Below are positions 42,038 through 49,670 of a stretch of 64,000 bases of DNA, piece after piece (the stretch's first letter is position 1; each line of letters begins with the position of its first letter). The translations under genes and the position numbers were made by a program. The notes beneath the pieces are model-generated. The model was not told the DNA's origin. It searched no databases and saw only the letters and a program-made list of their open reading frames with translations. The DNA is taken from contig NZ_JBFAMC010000001.1 in assembly GCF_040656415.1 (NCBI RefSeq), positions 744,001 to 808,000 on the forward strand, given 5' to 3'. The DNA comes from Rhodococcus_F sp040656415 (GTDB lineage: Bacteria; Actinomycetota; Actinomycetes; Mycobacteriales; Mycobacteriaceae).

Positions 42038-43678
42038 ATGGACGCCATCACCCAGGTTCCGGTTCCCACCAACGAACCGGTCCACACCTACGCGCCGGGG
42101 AGTCCCGAGCGTTCCCGGGTACGGTCCGCACTGATCGACATCGCTACCAATCCCGTAGACATTCCGCACGTGATCGGCGGAAAACACCGCCACGGTGATG
42201 GCGACCGTGCCGATGTCGTGCAACCGCACCGGCATTCTGCGGTGCTCGGCACGTTGCGCAACGCCACGCACGAAGATGCTTCGGCTGCGGTCGAGGCGGC
42301 TATGGAGGCGGCACCGCATTGGCGGGCGCTTTCGTTCGACGACCGGGCTGCAGTGATCCTGCGCGCTGCTGATCTGCTGTCCGGGCCGTGGCGCGAGACT
42401 CTGGCCGCCGCGACGATGCTGGGGCAGTCCAAGTCGATCCAGCAAGCCGAGATCGACGCGCCCTGTGAGCTGATCGACTTTTGGCGCTTCAACGTTCATT
42501 TCGCGCGGCAGATCCTCGCCGATCAGCCGATCTCTTCACCCGGTGTGTGGAACAGGCTCGAGTATCGGCCACTCGAAGGCTTCGTCTATGCGATCACGCC
42601 GTTCAATTTCAGTGCGATCGCCGGCAATCTCCCGACCGCCCCGGCACTGATGGGCAACACGGTGATCTGGAAACCGTCGCCTACCCAGACGGTCGCCGCG
42701 TACTGGACCATGAAGTTGCTCGAGGCAGCTGGAATGCCGCCCGGGGTGATCAACCTCCTCACTGGGGACGGACAAGCTGTGTCGGACGTTCTGCTGAGAG
42801 ACCCGCGCCTCGCAGGCATCCACTTCACGGGTTCGACCCGGACGTTTCAGCACCTGTGGAGTGAGGTGGGTGCGAACATCGGCAAGTATCACGGATATCC
42901 CCGGCTGGTGGGGGAGACCGGCGGCAAGGACTTCGTGGTTGCGCACTCCTCGGCGGACGAGTCAGTGTTGCGGACGGCGCTGATCCGGGGTGCCTTCGAG
43001 TATCAGGGCCAAAAGTGCTCGGCCGCCTCGCGTGCGTACATCCCCAGGTCGCTGTGGCAGAGGATGCGCGACACGTTTGCGGCGGAGGTCGATGCCCTCG
43101 CGTACGGGGACGTGACGGATTTCGGGAATTTCGGTGGAGCGCTCATCGACCGGCGGGCCTACGACAAGAACGTCGCGGCCATCGAACGTGCCCGTGGTAG
43201 GGCAGGTGTCGAAGTTGCGGTAGGCGGCAAATACGACGACGGCGTCGGCTGGTTCGTCCGTCCTACCGTGCTGCTGGCCGACGACCCCGCGGAAGAGGCG
43301 ATGACCACCGAGTACTTCGGGCCGATCCTCACGGTGCACGTCTACGACGATTCGGTGCCGAACGCGTTCGCGGACGTGCTCTCCGCAGTCGACTCCGCGG
43401 CTCCGTATGCCCTGACCGGTGCGGTCGTAGCCGACGATCGTGACGCCGTCGACCAAGCCACGTCGGAGCTCCGGTTCACGGCCGGAAACTTCTACGTCAA
43501 TGACAAGCCCACCGGTGCTGTTGTGGGGCAGCAACCGTTCGGTGGCGCCCGCGCGTCCGGGACCAACGACAAGGCCGGGTCCAAGCTGAACCTCCTCAGG
43601 TGGGTATCTGCACGCACCATCAAGGAGACGTTCGTTCCTGCGACGGATCATCGCTATCCGCACATGGGATCCGAATGA
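42038..43678 (+). CDS. pruA: 1-pyrroline-5-carboxylate dehydrogenase
   Basis: A 546-residue aldehyde dehydrogenase of the P5CDH type. The general-base Glu region GETGGKDFVV is near residue 295 and the nucleophile in YQGQKCSAASRAY near residue 328. ITPFNFSAIAGNLPTAPAL and GNTVIWKPSPTQ are NAD-binding landmarks. It oxidises glutamate semialdehyde to glutamate as the second step of proline catabolism. The matching Rv1187 (rocA) is followed by proline dehydrogenase, as here. ATGA-type overlap of 4 bp couples the two. Confidence 0.95.
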   Translation: MDAITQVPVPTNEPVHTYAPGSPERSRVRSALIDIATNPVDIPHVIGGKHRHGDGDRADVVQPHRHSAVLGTLRNATHEDASAAVEAAMEAAPHWRALSFDDRAAVILRAADLLSGPWRETLAAATMLGQSKSIQQAEIDAPCELIDFWRFNVHFARQILADQPISSPGVWNRLEYRPLEGFVYAITPFNFSAIAGNLPTAPALMGNTVIWKPSPTQTVAAYWTMKLLEAAGMPPGVINLLTGDGQAVSDVLLRDPRLAGIHFTGSTRTFQHLWSEVGANIGKYHGYPRLVGETGGKDFVVAHSSADESVLRTALIRGAFEYQGQKCSAASRAYIPRSLWQRMRDTFAAEVDALAYGDVTDFGNFGGALIDRRAYDKNVAAIERARGRAGVEVAVGGKYDDGVGWFVRPTVLLADDPAEEAMTTEYFGPILTVHVYDDSVPNAFADVLSAVDSAAPYALTGAVVADDRDAVDQATSELRFTAGNFYVNDKPTGAVVGQQPFGGARASGTNDKAGSKLNLLRWVSARTIKETFVPATDHRYPHMGSE

Positions 43679-44649
43679 AAGCACCGGCGGCCCTGACGAA
43701 TCCGCTCCGTCCGGCGATTCTCGCTGCGGCCCGGTCGAGCACCGTCAAACGGGCCGTCACCCGTGTTCCCGTCACGCGGAAGCTCGTAGATCGGTTCGTA
43801 GCAGGTGAGAGCAGGGAGGCGGCAGTCGAGTGTGTCCGCGAAATCCTCGCATCGGGTCGGTCGGTGTCGATCGATTTCCTCGGTGAGGACACCCGTGATG
43901 CGGCCGGAGCGCAGGCAATGTTGGACGAATATCTGAAGCTTGTAGCCGATCTCGGGAGTTTGCCGGAAGCGGCGGCGGGGCCTGGTGTTCGCCGACTCGA
44001 AGTGTCCCTGAAGCTGTCGGCGCTCGGGCAGGCGCTCGCCGACGACGGCCCCAGGGTCGCCACAGAAAACGCCAGAGCGATCTGTACCGCAGCAGAGGCT
44101 GCGGGCGTCTGGGTGACCGTGGACGCGGAGGACCACACCACCACTGATTCGACGCTGGCGATCGTTCGAGCACTCCGCACGGACTTTCCATGGCTGGGGG
44201 CGGTCGTGCAGTCGTATCTGCGACGCACAGAAGACGACTGCCGCGATCTCGCCGGGCCGGGATCCCGGATAAGGCTCTGCAAAGGTGCTTACAGCGAGCC
44301 CGAGTCCGTGGCATTCAAGAGCCGGGCCGACGTGAACGCCTCGTACCTGCGGTGCCTCGAGATATTGATGGCCGGTTCCGGCTACCCCATGGTGGCCTCA
44401 CACGATCCCGCGGTCATCGAGGCGGTAGCTCCTCTGGTTGCCGGTACGGGTCGCAACGCCGACGGGTACGAGCACCAGATGCTGTTCGGGATCCGGGAGG
44501 CCGAGCAGCGTCGTCTCGCCGACGAGGACAAGCAGGTTCGGGTGTACGTGCCTTACGGCCATCAGTGGTATCCCTACTTCATGCGGCGGTTGGCAGAGCG
44601 CCCCTCGAACCTGCGGTTTTTCCTCCGCTCGGTGGCTACTCGGAACTGA
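43675..44649 (+). CDS. putA: Proline dehydrogenase (monofunctional PutA)
   Basis: A 324-residue FAD-dependent (beta-alpha)8 barrel. VSIDFLGEDT (about residue 62), VSLKLSALGQ, VTVDAEDHTTTDST, GSRIRLCKGAYSEP and YVPYGHQWYPYFMRRLAERP are all typical of monofunctional ProDH of actinobacteria. It oxidises proline to 1-pyrroline-5-carboxylate at the membrane, passing electrons to the quinone pool. The start overlaps the pruA stop. Orthologous position to Rv1188. Confidence 0.95.
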   Translation: MKAPAALTNPLRPAILAAARSSTVKRAVTRVPVTRKLVDRFVAGESREAAVECVREILASGRSVSIDFLGEDTRDAAGAQAMLDEYLKLVADLGSLPEAAAGPGVRRLEVSLKLSALGQALADDGPRVATENARAICTAAEAAGVWVTVDAEDHTTTDSTLAIVRALRTDFPWLGAVVQSYLRRTEDDCRDLAGPGSRIRLCKGAYSEPESVAFKSRADVNASYLRCLEILMAGSGYPMVASHDPAVIEAVAPLVAGTGRNADGYEHQMLFGIREAEQRRLADEDKQVRVYVPYGHQWYPYFMRRLAERPSNLRFFLRSVATRN

Positions 44650-44706
44650 CGGACCAGCGTCGGCGCGACAAGATTGGCAAGGTTCGCGCCGTTGTAGAGT
44701 TTCTCG

Positions 44707-45384
44707 GTGACCACTTCTGGTGAGGGATGGACCAGCGCGGTCCTCTTCGCGGTGGTCATCCTGCTCTCCTCGTTGCTGGGTTGGACGAGACTCGGGCAGT
44801 CGCAGTTGACTCGGCCGCCCCGTACTGCCGTTGTGCTGTGGTTGTTCATCGCGGTGCCTTCACTGGTGCAGTTGATTTTTCCCGCGGTCCTCGACGCCCT
44901 GGAGCGCGATCCCAACCTGATCCGGGACCATCAGTGGTGGCGAATCCTGACGTCGGTGGCGGTACAGGATGGCGGACCGGTCGGATTTGTCGTGAATCTC
45001 GCGGTTCTCGCCTGGGTTGCGCCGCTCTGTGTCCGGGTCTGGGGTGGTTCGAGGGCGGTGCTGCTGTTCGTAGCGAGCCAGATCATCTTCGGGTTGTTCA
45101 CTGCGTTTCTGTTCCCCTCGCCCGGTGCGGGGAATTCGGCTGCCACGCTCGCCCTCGCAGCCTCCCTCGCAGGTCTGTCGGTGATGCAGTCGAAGCAAGT
45201 GCCTGCGCTCGCCGCGAGCGCCGGGATAGTCGTGGCCGGAGTTCTCCTGATCGCGGTCAGCGACGCCCACGGACTGGCGGTGCTGACGGGGACGCTGCTC
45301 GGCGCGGCGCTGGCCACCGTAAGCCCACCACCGGGCGATCCCGCCCTTCGGCGCGGACCCCTGTTGGAGCACGGACCTCTGTGA
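44707..45384 (+). CDS. Rhomboid-like intramembrane serine protease (divergent)
   Basis: A 225-residue membrane protein with about six helices. The layout and residues HQWWRILTSVAVQDGG, GFVVNLAVLAWVAPLC, the serine-containing GNSAATLALAASLAG and a late His in DAHGLAVLTGTLLGAAL match the rhomboid fold, with a candidate Ser-His dyad. The Ser motif is GNSA rather than GxSG, so the assignment is moderate. A 57-bp gap separates it from proline dehydrogenase, and fadD36 follows 12 bp later. Substrates are unknown. Start GTG 44707. Confidence 0.6.
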   Translation: MTTSGEGWTSAVLFAVVILLSSLLGWTRLGQSQLTRPPRTAVVLWLFIAVPSLVQLIFPAVLDALERDPNLIRDHQWWRILTSVAVQDGGPVGFVVNLAVLAWVAPLCVRVWGGSRAVLLFVASQIIFGLFTAFLFPSPGAGNSAATLALAASLAGLSVMQSKQVPALAASAGIVVAGVLLIAVSDAHGLAVLTGTLLGAALATVSPPPGDPALRRGPLLEHGPL

Positions 45385-45396
45385 GAAGCTGTCGAT

Positions 45397-46797
45397 GTGC
45401 TGCTTCGATCCCTGAATCCGCTGGCGGTCGCGCAGGGCGACGACATTCCCGACGCCATCCGGATAGGCGACACCAACTTGTCACGTGGTGACGTTCTGGG
45501 TGCGGCCACCTCGGTGGCCGAACGCGTCTCTCATGCCGATCGTGTCGCGATCCTCGCAACACCCAGCGTTACCACCGTTCTCGCCGTCGTCGGCTGTCTC
45601 ATCGCAGGTGTGACCGCGGTCCCGGTCCCCCCCGATTCCGGTCCCGCCGAACTGGGACACATTCTGCGGGACTCCGGTGCGCAGGCGTGGCTCGGCGAGG
45701 CACCCGACGACCCGGCGGGCCTGCCTGTCGTCCCGGTTCGTGTTCATGCCCGGTCGTGGCACAGCTATCCGGAACCGCCCGATTCGGCGACCGCGTTCGT
45801 TCTCTACACCTCTGGGACAACGGGTCCGCCCAAGGGGGTACTGCTCAGCAGGAGGGCCATCGCCATCGATCTCGACGCGCTCGCTGAGGCATGGCAGTGG
45901 ACCGGCGACGACAAACTGGTACACGGACTTCCGCTGTTCCACCTTCACGGACTCGTACTGGGTGTGCTGGGTCCCCTACGATTCGGCAGCCGTCTGGTTC
46001 ACACCGTCAAACCGACCCCGGCCGCTTATGCTTCCGCTCGCGGGACGATGTACTTCGGTGTTCCGACGGTGTGGAGCCGGATCGCCGACGACCCCGAATC
46101 CGCCCGCGCGCTCTCAACCGCGCGACTGCTCGTTTCGGGTAGTGCGCCTCTGCCCGTGCCGGTGTTCGAGAAGATACGGGAGTTGACGGGGCTCGCACCG
46201 GTAGATCGATACGGCATGAGTGAAACGATGCTGACGCTCAGTACCAGGGCGGACGGTGAGCGCCGTCCAGGGTCGGTCGGTGTGCCGGTTCGCGGCGTCG
46301 AGACCCGGCTACGTGACGAGCACGGCGGCGACGTTCCCCACGACGGTGAATCGATCGGCGAACTGCAGGTGCGGGGGCCGATGTTCTTCGACGGGTACCT
46401 CGGGCGCCCCGAGGCGACCGCCGAGTTGTTCACGGAAGACGGCTACGTCAAAACCGGGGACGTCGCCGTCATCGACCCCGACGGGTTCCACCGCATCGTG
46501 GGACGCGCTTCGACAGATCTCATCAAGTCGGGCGGATTCCGGATCGGCGCCGGCGAGGTGGAGGCGTCCCTACTCGGCCATCCCAGTGTGCGGGAGGTCG
46601 CTGTGGTCGGCGCACCCGATCCGGATCTCGGCCAGCGAATAGTCGCCTTCGTAGTGGGTGAGAACGTCTCGGAACCGGATCTGATCGAGCATGTGGCGGC
46701 CGAACTGTCAGTGCACAAACGGCCTCGCGAGATTCGGGTGGTCGAGTCGCTTCCCCACAACGCATTGGGCAAGGTGCAAAAAAAGCGGCTCCTCTGA
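45397..46797 (+). CDS. fadD36: Acyl-CoA synthetase (FadD36-like)
   Basis: A 466-residue AMP-binding enzyme. The P-loop VLYTSGTTGPPKGVLLSRR, the DRYGMSETM box, the hinge region GDVAVIDPDGFHRIVGRASTD with its catalytic Lys downstream (NALGKVQKKRLL) are intact. It activates a fatty or other carboxylic acid to acyl-CoA via an acyl-AMP. Short (466 residues) for a FadD, like Rv1193 fadD36, which also lies a few genes after the rocA pair. Start GTG 45397. Confidence 0.85.
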   Translation: MLLRSLNPLAVAQGDDIPDAIRIGDTNLSRGDVLGAATSVAERVSHADRVAILATPSVTTVLAVVGCLIAGVTAVPVPPDSGPAELGHILRDSGAQAWLGEAPDDPAGLPVVPVRVHARSWHSYPEPPDSATAFVLYTSGTTGPPKGVLLSRRAIAIDLDALAEAWQWTGDDKLVHGLPLFHLHGLVLGVLGPLRFGSRLVHTVKPTPAAYASARGTMYFGVPTVWSRIADDPESARALSTARLLVSGSAPLPVPVFEKIRELTGLAPVDRYGMSETMLTLSTRADGERRPGSVGVPVRGVETRLRDEHGGDVPHDGESIGELQVRGPMFFDGYLGRPEATAELFTEDGYVKTGDVAVIDPDGFHRIVGRASTDLIKSGGFRIGAGEVEASLLGHPSVREVAVVGAPDPDLGQRIVAFVVGENVSEPDLIEHVAAELSVHKRPREIRVVESLPHNALGKVQKKRLL

Positions 46798-46849
46798 AAT
46801 CGGTAGTCTGGCGTGCGATATCGGCTCAACACGGATTGGCAGGCGCACT

Positions 46850-47890
46850 GTGAGCATCGAGAGCATTGTTCAGAGCACCCGGATCGTCCTGGCATCACGT
46901 CCTGACGGCGCCCCCACGACGGAGAACTTCCGGCTCGAGGCCGTGAACTTGCCTGAGCTGACCGAAGGCCAGGTGCTGATCCGCATCATCTATCTGTCGC
47001 TCGATCCGTATATGCGGGGACGGATGAGCGCCGCCGAATCGTATGCCGAACCGGTCGAGATCGGTGAAGTCATGGTTGGAGGCACGGTCGGACAGGTGGT
47101 CGAGTCTCGGCACCCGGGCTTCGAATCCGGTGACTACGTTCTCGCCTACGCGGGATGGCAGTCGCATGCGGTGGTCGTCGGCGATCAACTTCAGAAACTC
47201 GACCCGGCCGCGGCCCCGTTGTCAACTGCCCTCGGTGTCCTCGGCATGCCTGGCTTCACCGCGTACTCAGGTTTGTTGAAGATAGGACAGCCGAAGGAAG
47301 GAGAGACCGTCGTCGTCGCGGCCGCCAGTGGTCCGGTCGGCTCGGCTGTGGGGCAGATCGCGAAGCTGAAGGGTGCCCGCGCGGTCGGGATTGCGGGCGG
47401 TCCGGAGAAGTGCGCCTACCTGCTCGATGAACTCGGCTTCGATGCGGCGATCGATCACAGGGCCCCCGACTTCGGCGAACAACTGCGCGCCGCGGTCCCC
47501 GACGGCATCGACGTCTACTTCGAGAACGTCGGCGGTGCGGTGGCTGCAGCGGTGCTGCCGCTCCTGAACGAATACGCCCGGGTTCCCGTGTGTGGCCTGA
47601 TTGCCCATTACAACGACGCCACCGCTCCCGAGGGGCCGGATCGGTTGCCTGAATTTCTCAGTCGAGTGCTGGTCAAGAGTCTCACGATTCGAGGATTCAT
47701 CATGGCCGAGTTCGTGGGCGAGATGTACACGGATTTTCTGCGAGACGTATCGGGGTGGATCCGCGACGGTCGATTCGCCTATCGAGAGGACTTCGTCGAC
47801 GGAATCGAGAACGCGCCGACTGCTTTCATCGGCCTGCTCGAGGGCAGGAACTTCGGCAAGATGTTGGTGCGTGTCGCCGAGGAGAGCTGA
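46850..47890 (+). CDS. NADP-dependent MDR oxidoreductase (CurA/alkenal reductase type)
   Basis: A 346-residue zinc-independent medium-chain dehydrogenase/reductase. LSLDPYMRGRM is the marker of the leukotriene B4 dehydrogenase/CurA group, and AAASGPVGSAVGQIAKLKG is the nucleotide-binding loop. DVYFENVGG and LNEYARVPVCGLIAHYN are further family marks. It probably reduces double bonds of enones or quinones with NADPH. GTG 46850 is 52 bp after fadD36, so the two could be co-transcribed. Confidence 0.87.
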   Translation: MSIESIVQSTRIVLASRPDGAPTTENFRLEAVNLPELTEGQVLIRIIYLSLDPYMRGRMSAAESYAEPVEIGEVMVGGTVGQVVESRHPGFESGDYVLAYAGWQSHAVVVGDQLQKLDPAAAPLSTALGVLGMPGFTAYSGLLKIGQPKEGETVVVAAASGPVGSAVGQIAKLKGARAVGIAGGPEKCAYLLDELGFDAAIDHRAPDFGEQLRAAVPDGIDVYFENVGGAVAAAVLPLLNEYARVPVCGLIAHYNDATAPEGPDRLPEFLSRVLVKSLTIRGFIMAEFVGEMYTDFLRDVSGWIRDGRFAYREDFVDGIENAPTAFIGLLEGRNFGKMLVRVAEES

Positions 47891-47911
47891 CAAGCCGTCA
47901 ACTGTGAACGT

Positions 47912-47926
47912 GGCGCACCTGGTGCG
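47912..47926. promoter_or_regulatory. 15-bp palindrome between the MDR oxidoreductase and PucR-type regulator genes
   Basis: GCGCACC, one base, GGTGCGC: a perfect 7-1-7 palindrome 21 bp after the oxidoreductase stop and about 257 bp before the regulator start. The one-base centre makes it a poor RNA hairpin, so a dimeric regulator site is the more natural reading. A separate 7-bp stem (CCGGCGG at 48036 and CCGCCGG at 48051) also lies in this gap. No gene is supported in 47891-48182. Confidence 0.4.
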
Positions 47927-48182
47927 CTCGAGTAATTTGCCGACCTGAGGGCGGCCGGTCCGGACGCTGACTTCCTTCCCGAATACCCGGTACCGCTGTA
48001 TCTTGGTGATCCTGCAATCTTTGTGGTCGCACGAACCGGCGGGTGTCTCGCCGCCGGGATTCGCGGCGGGGTGTGAATCGTGAGCGCGTTTTGCATGTCT
48101 GAGTTCCTCGCGCGCAGTAGCCTTCGACCGCGCGAGCCTGCGCGGGGACTGTTAGTTGCCGTACGGCGAAAGGGGATCGTCT

Positions 48183-49439
48183 GTGGTCAATCAGAATTTG
48201 GGGTCCGGGCTGGGAATCAAGGTAGCCGGCCAACCGGCGTCTCAGCCGCTGCGGGACTTTCGCTCCCTTGCGCGGCACCTTGTCTCCTTGTATGCAACCG
48301 AGGTTGCGCCGACGGGGTCGGTGCCGATATCCCTGCCGGGTAAGCAGTTCGAGAGCGACGTAACCGAGGTTACGGCTCACTGCCTACGCCTGGGCATCCA
48401 GACGCTGGACACTCGTACGACCCCGAGTGAGGAGGAAGTGGACCCACTGCGCACCATTGCGGCGCAATGGGCTCGAGAAGGTGTGCCGCTCAAATCGGTG
48501 CTGCGCGTCTACCACGAGGGAATACGCCGTGGATGGGATATGGTCGTGTCGAAGGCGCGCGCGGAGGACTTGGCCGATGTAGTGGCGGGGTCGATCCTTC
48601 TGCTGGGTCTGGTCGAGAGCGTAACCGTGGCCGCCACATCCAGTTACGTGACCGAAGTCGAGTCGCTGACCAGTGAACGAAACTCCGCCGCGCAGACGAT
48701 GGTTACGACGCTGCTCAACGGTCGGAATCCGGTCTCGCTGGCGCGTCAGTCCGGAATCGAGCTTGTCGAGAACTATGTGGTCATGGGGCTGTCGGTGCCT
48801 CCCTACCGGGAGGAGACATCCGCTCAGATGCCCGAGTCGGTGGCGGTGCGCCGCCGGATACGGCGCATGCAGGCCGCTGCCTCGGACGCATGCGGCGGCG
48901 CACCCCTGGCACTACTGGGTGCGGATGGGGGAACTGTTCTGCTCGGCGGGAGGCGAACCGAGGACGAACTGAGCACCATCGTTCGCAGAATCAGCGAAGC
49001 CGCCGAGGCAAGTGTGACAGCGGCGGTGGCGACCGCGCGGATCGATCGCATTCCGTCGGCAGCGGACGAGGTGCAGGAACTCCTCAGCTTGGTCCGGCAT
49101 TTGGGCAAGCCTGCCGGCCTGTACCGGATGGAAGATCTCGCGCTCGAATTCCAGATCACCCGGGCTGGTTCGGGAAGAACGCATTTGGCGAGCCTGCTCG
49201 CGCCCCTCGACGGGTTGCCCGAACTTATCGAGACCCTGGAAGTTCATATCGGAAACGACTTGAACCGCCAGCGCACGGCCAGGCAGTTGCACGTCCATGC
49301 GAACACAGTCGACTACCGCCTGAAACGGGTGGCGCAACTGACCGGTTTCGATCCGATGCGGCCATCCGGGCTCCGGCAGATTCAGGCTGCGTTGACCGCG
49401 CGGCGACTCGAGAGGGCGCGGCACCGTCACCAGCGGTAG
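48183..49439 (+). CDS. PucR-type transcriptional regulator
   Basis: A 418-residue regulator. The C-terminal helix-turn-helix of the PucR/CdaR class is clear: RQRTARQLHVHANTVDYRLK then RVAQLTGFDPMRPSGL (about 365-400). The middle part (about 190-320) is a GGDEF-like sensor fold and the N-terminal 170 residues a helical RsbRD-like domain. Such proteins are ligand-responsive activators of neighbouring catabolic genes. GTG 48183 is chosen (MVNQNLGSG); a TTG at 48156 is an alternative. In M. tuberculosis a PucR-type regulator (Rv1186c) lies beside the rocA gene; here this gene is about 3.5 kb downstream, with the sulfatase as the nearest target. Confidence 0.82.
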   Translation: MVNQNLGSGLGIKVAGQPASQPLRDFRSLARHLVSLYATEVAPTGSVPISLPGKQFESDVTEVTAHCLRLGIQTLDTRTTPSEEEVDPLRTIAAQWAREGVPLKSVLRVYHEGIRRGWDMVVSKARAEDLADVVAGSILLLGLVESVTVAATSSYVTEVESLTSERNSAAQTMVTTLLNGRNPVSLARQSGIELVENYVVMGLSVPPYREETSAQMPESVAVRRRIRRMQAAASDACGGAPLALLGADGGTVLLGGRRTEDELSTIVRRISEAAEASVTAAVATARIDRIPSAADEVQELLSLVRHLGKPAGLYRMEDLALEFQITRAGSGRTHLASLLAPLDGLPELIETLEVHIGNDLNRQRTARQLHVHANTVDYRLKRVAQLTGFDPMRPSGLRQIQAALTARRLERARHRHQR

Positions 49440-49670
49440 ATCCGAGCAACATCTTGTACTTCGAGACGTTTTTCTTCTCGTAAGCCGTACGAAATTTATT
49501 CCGGCACAGTAAGAAACGTTGGTGCGTTATCGAAATGTGGCCTTCTCGACGCCCAACCGGGATGGCGTCGCGTGTCCCTGCCTCGTCGGTTCTCCCGCAT
49601 TTTCCAGCGGATCATCGGGCGTTCGTGCTTTGGTGGAAAGCGAGGTGGAACCCGTCGGAGGAGCGAGGTT

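Noticed and set aside
48036..48057. CCGGCGG/CCGCCGG 7-bp stem upstream of the PucR-type gene
   Set aside because: GC-only stem without a T-run; common by chance in this composition.
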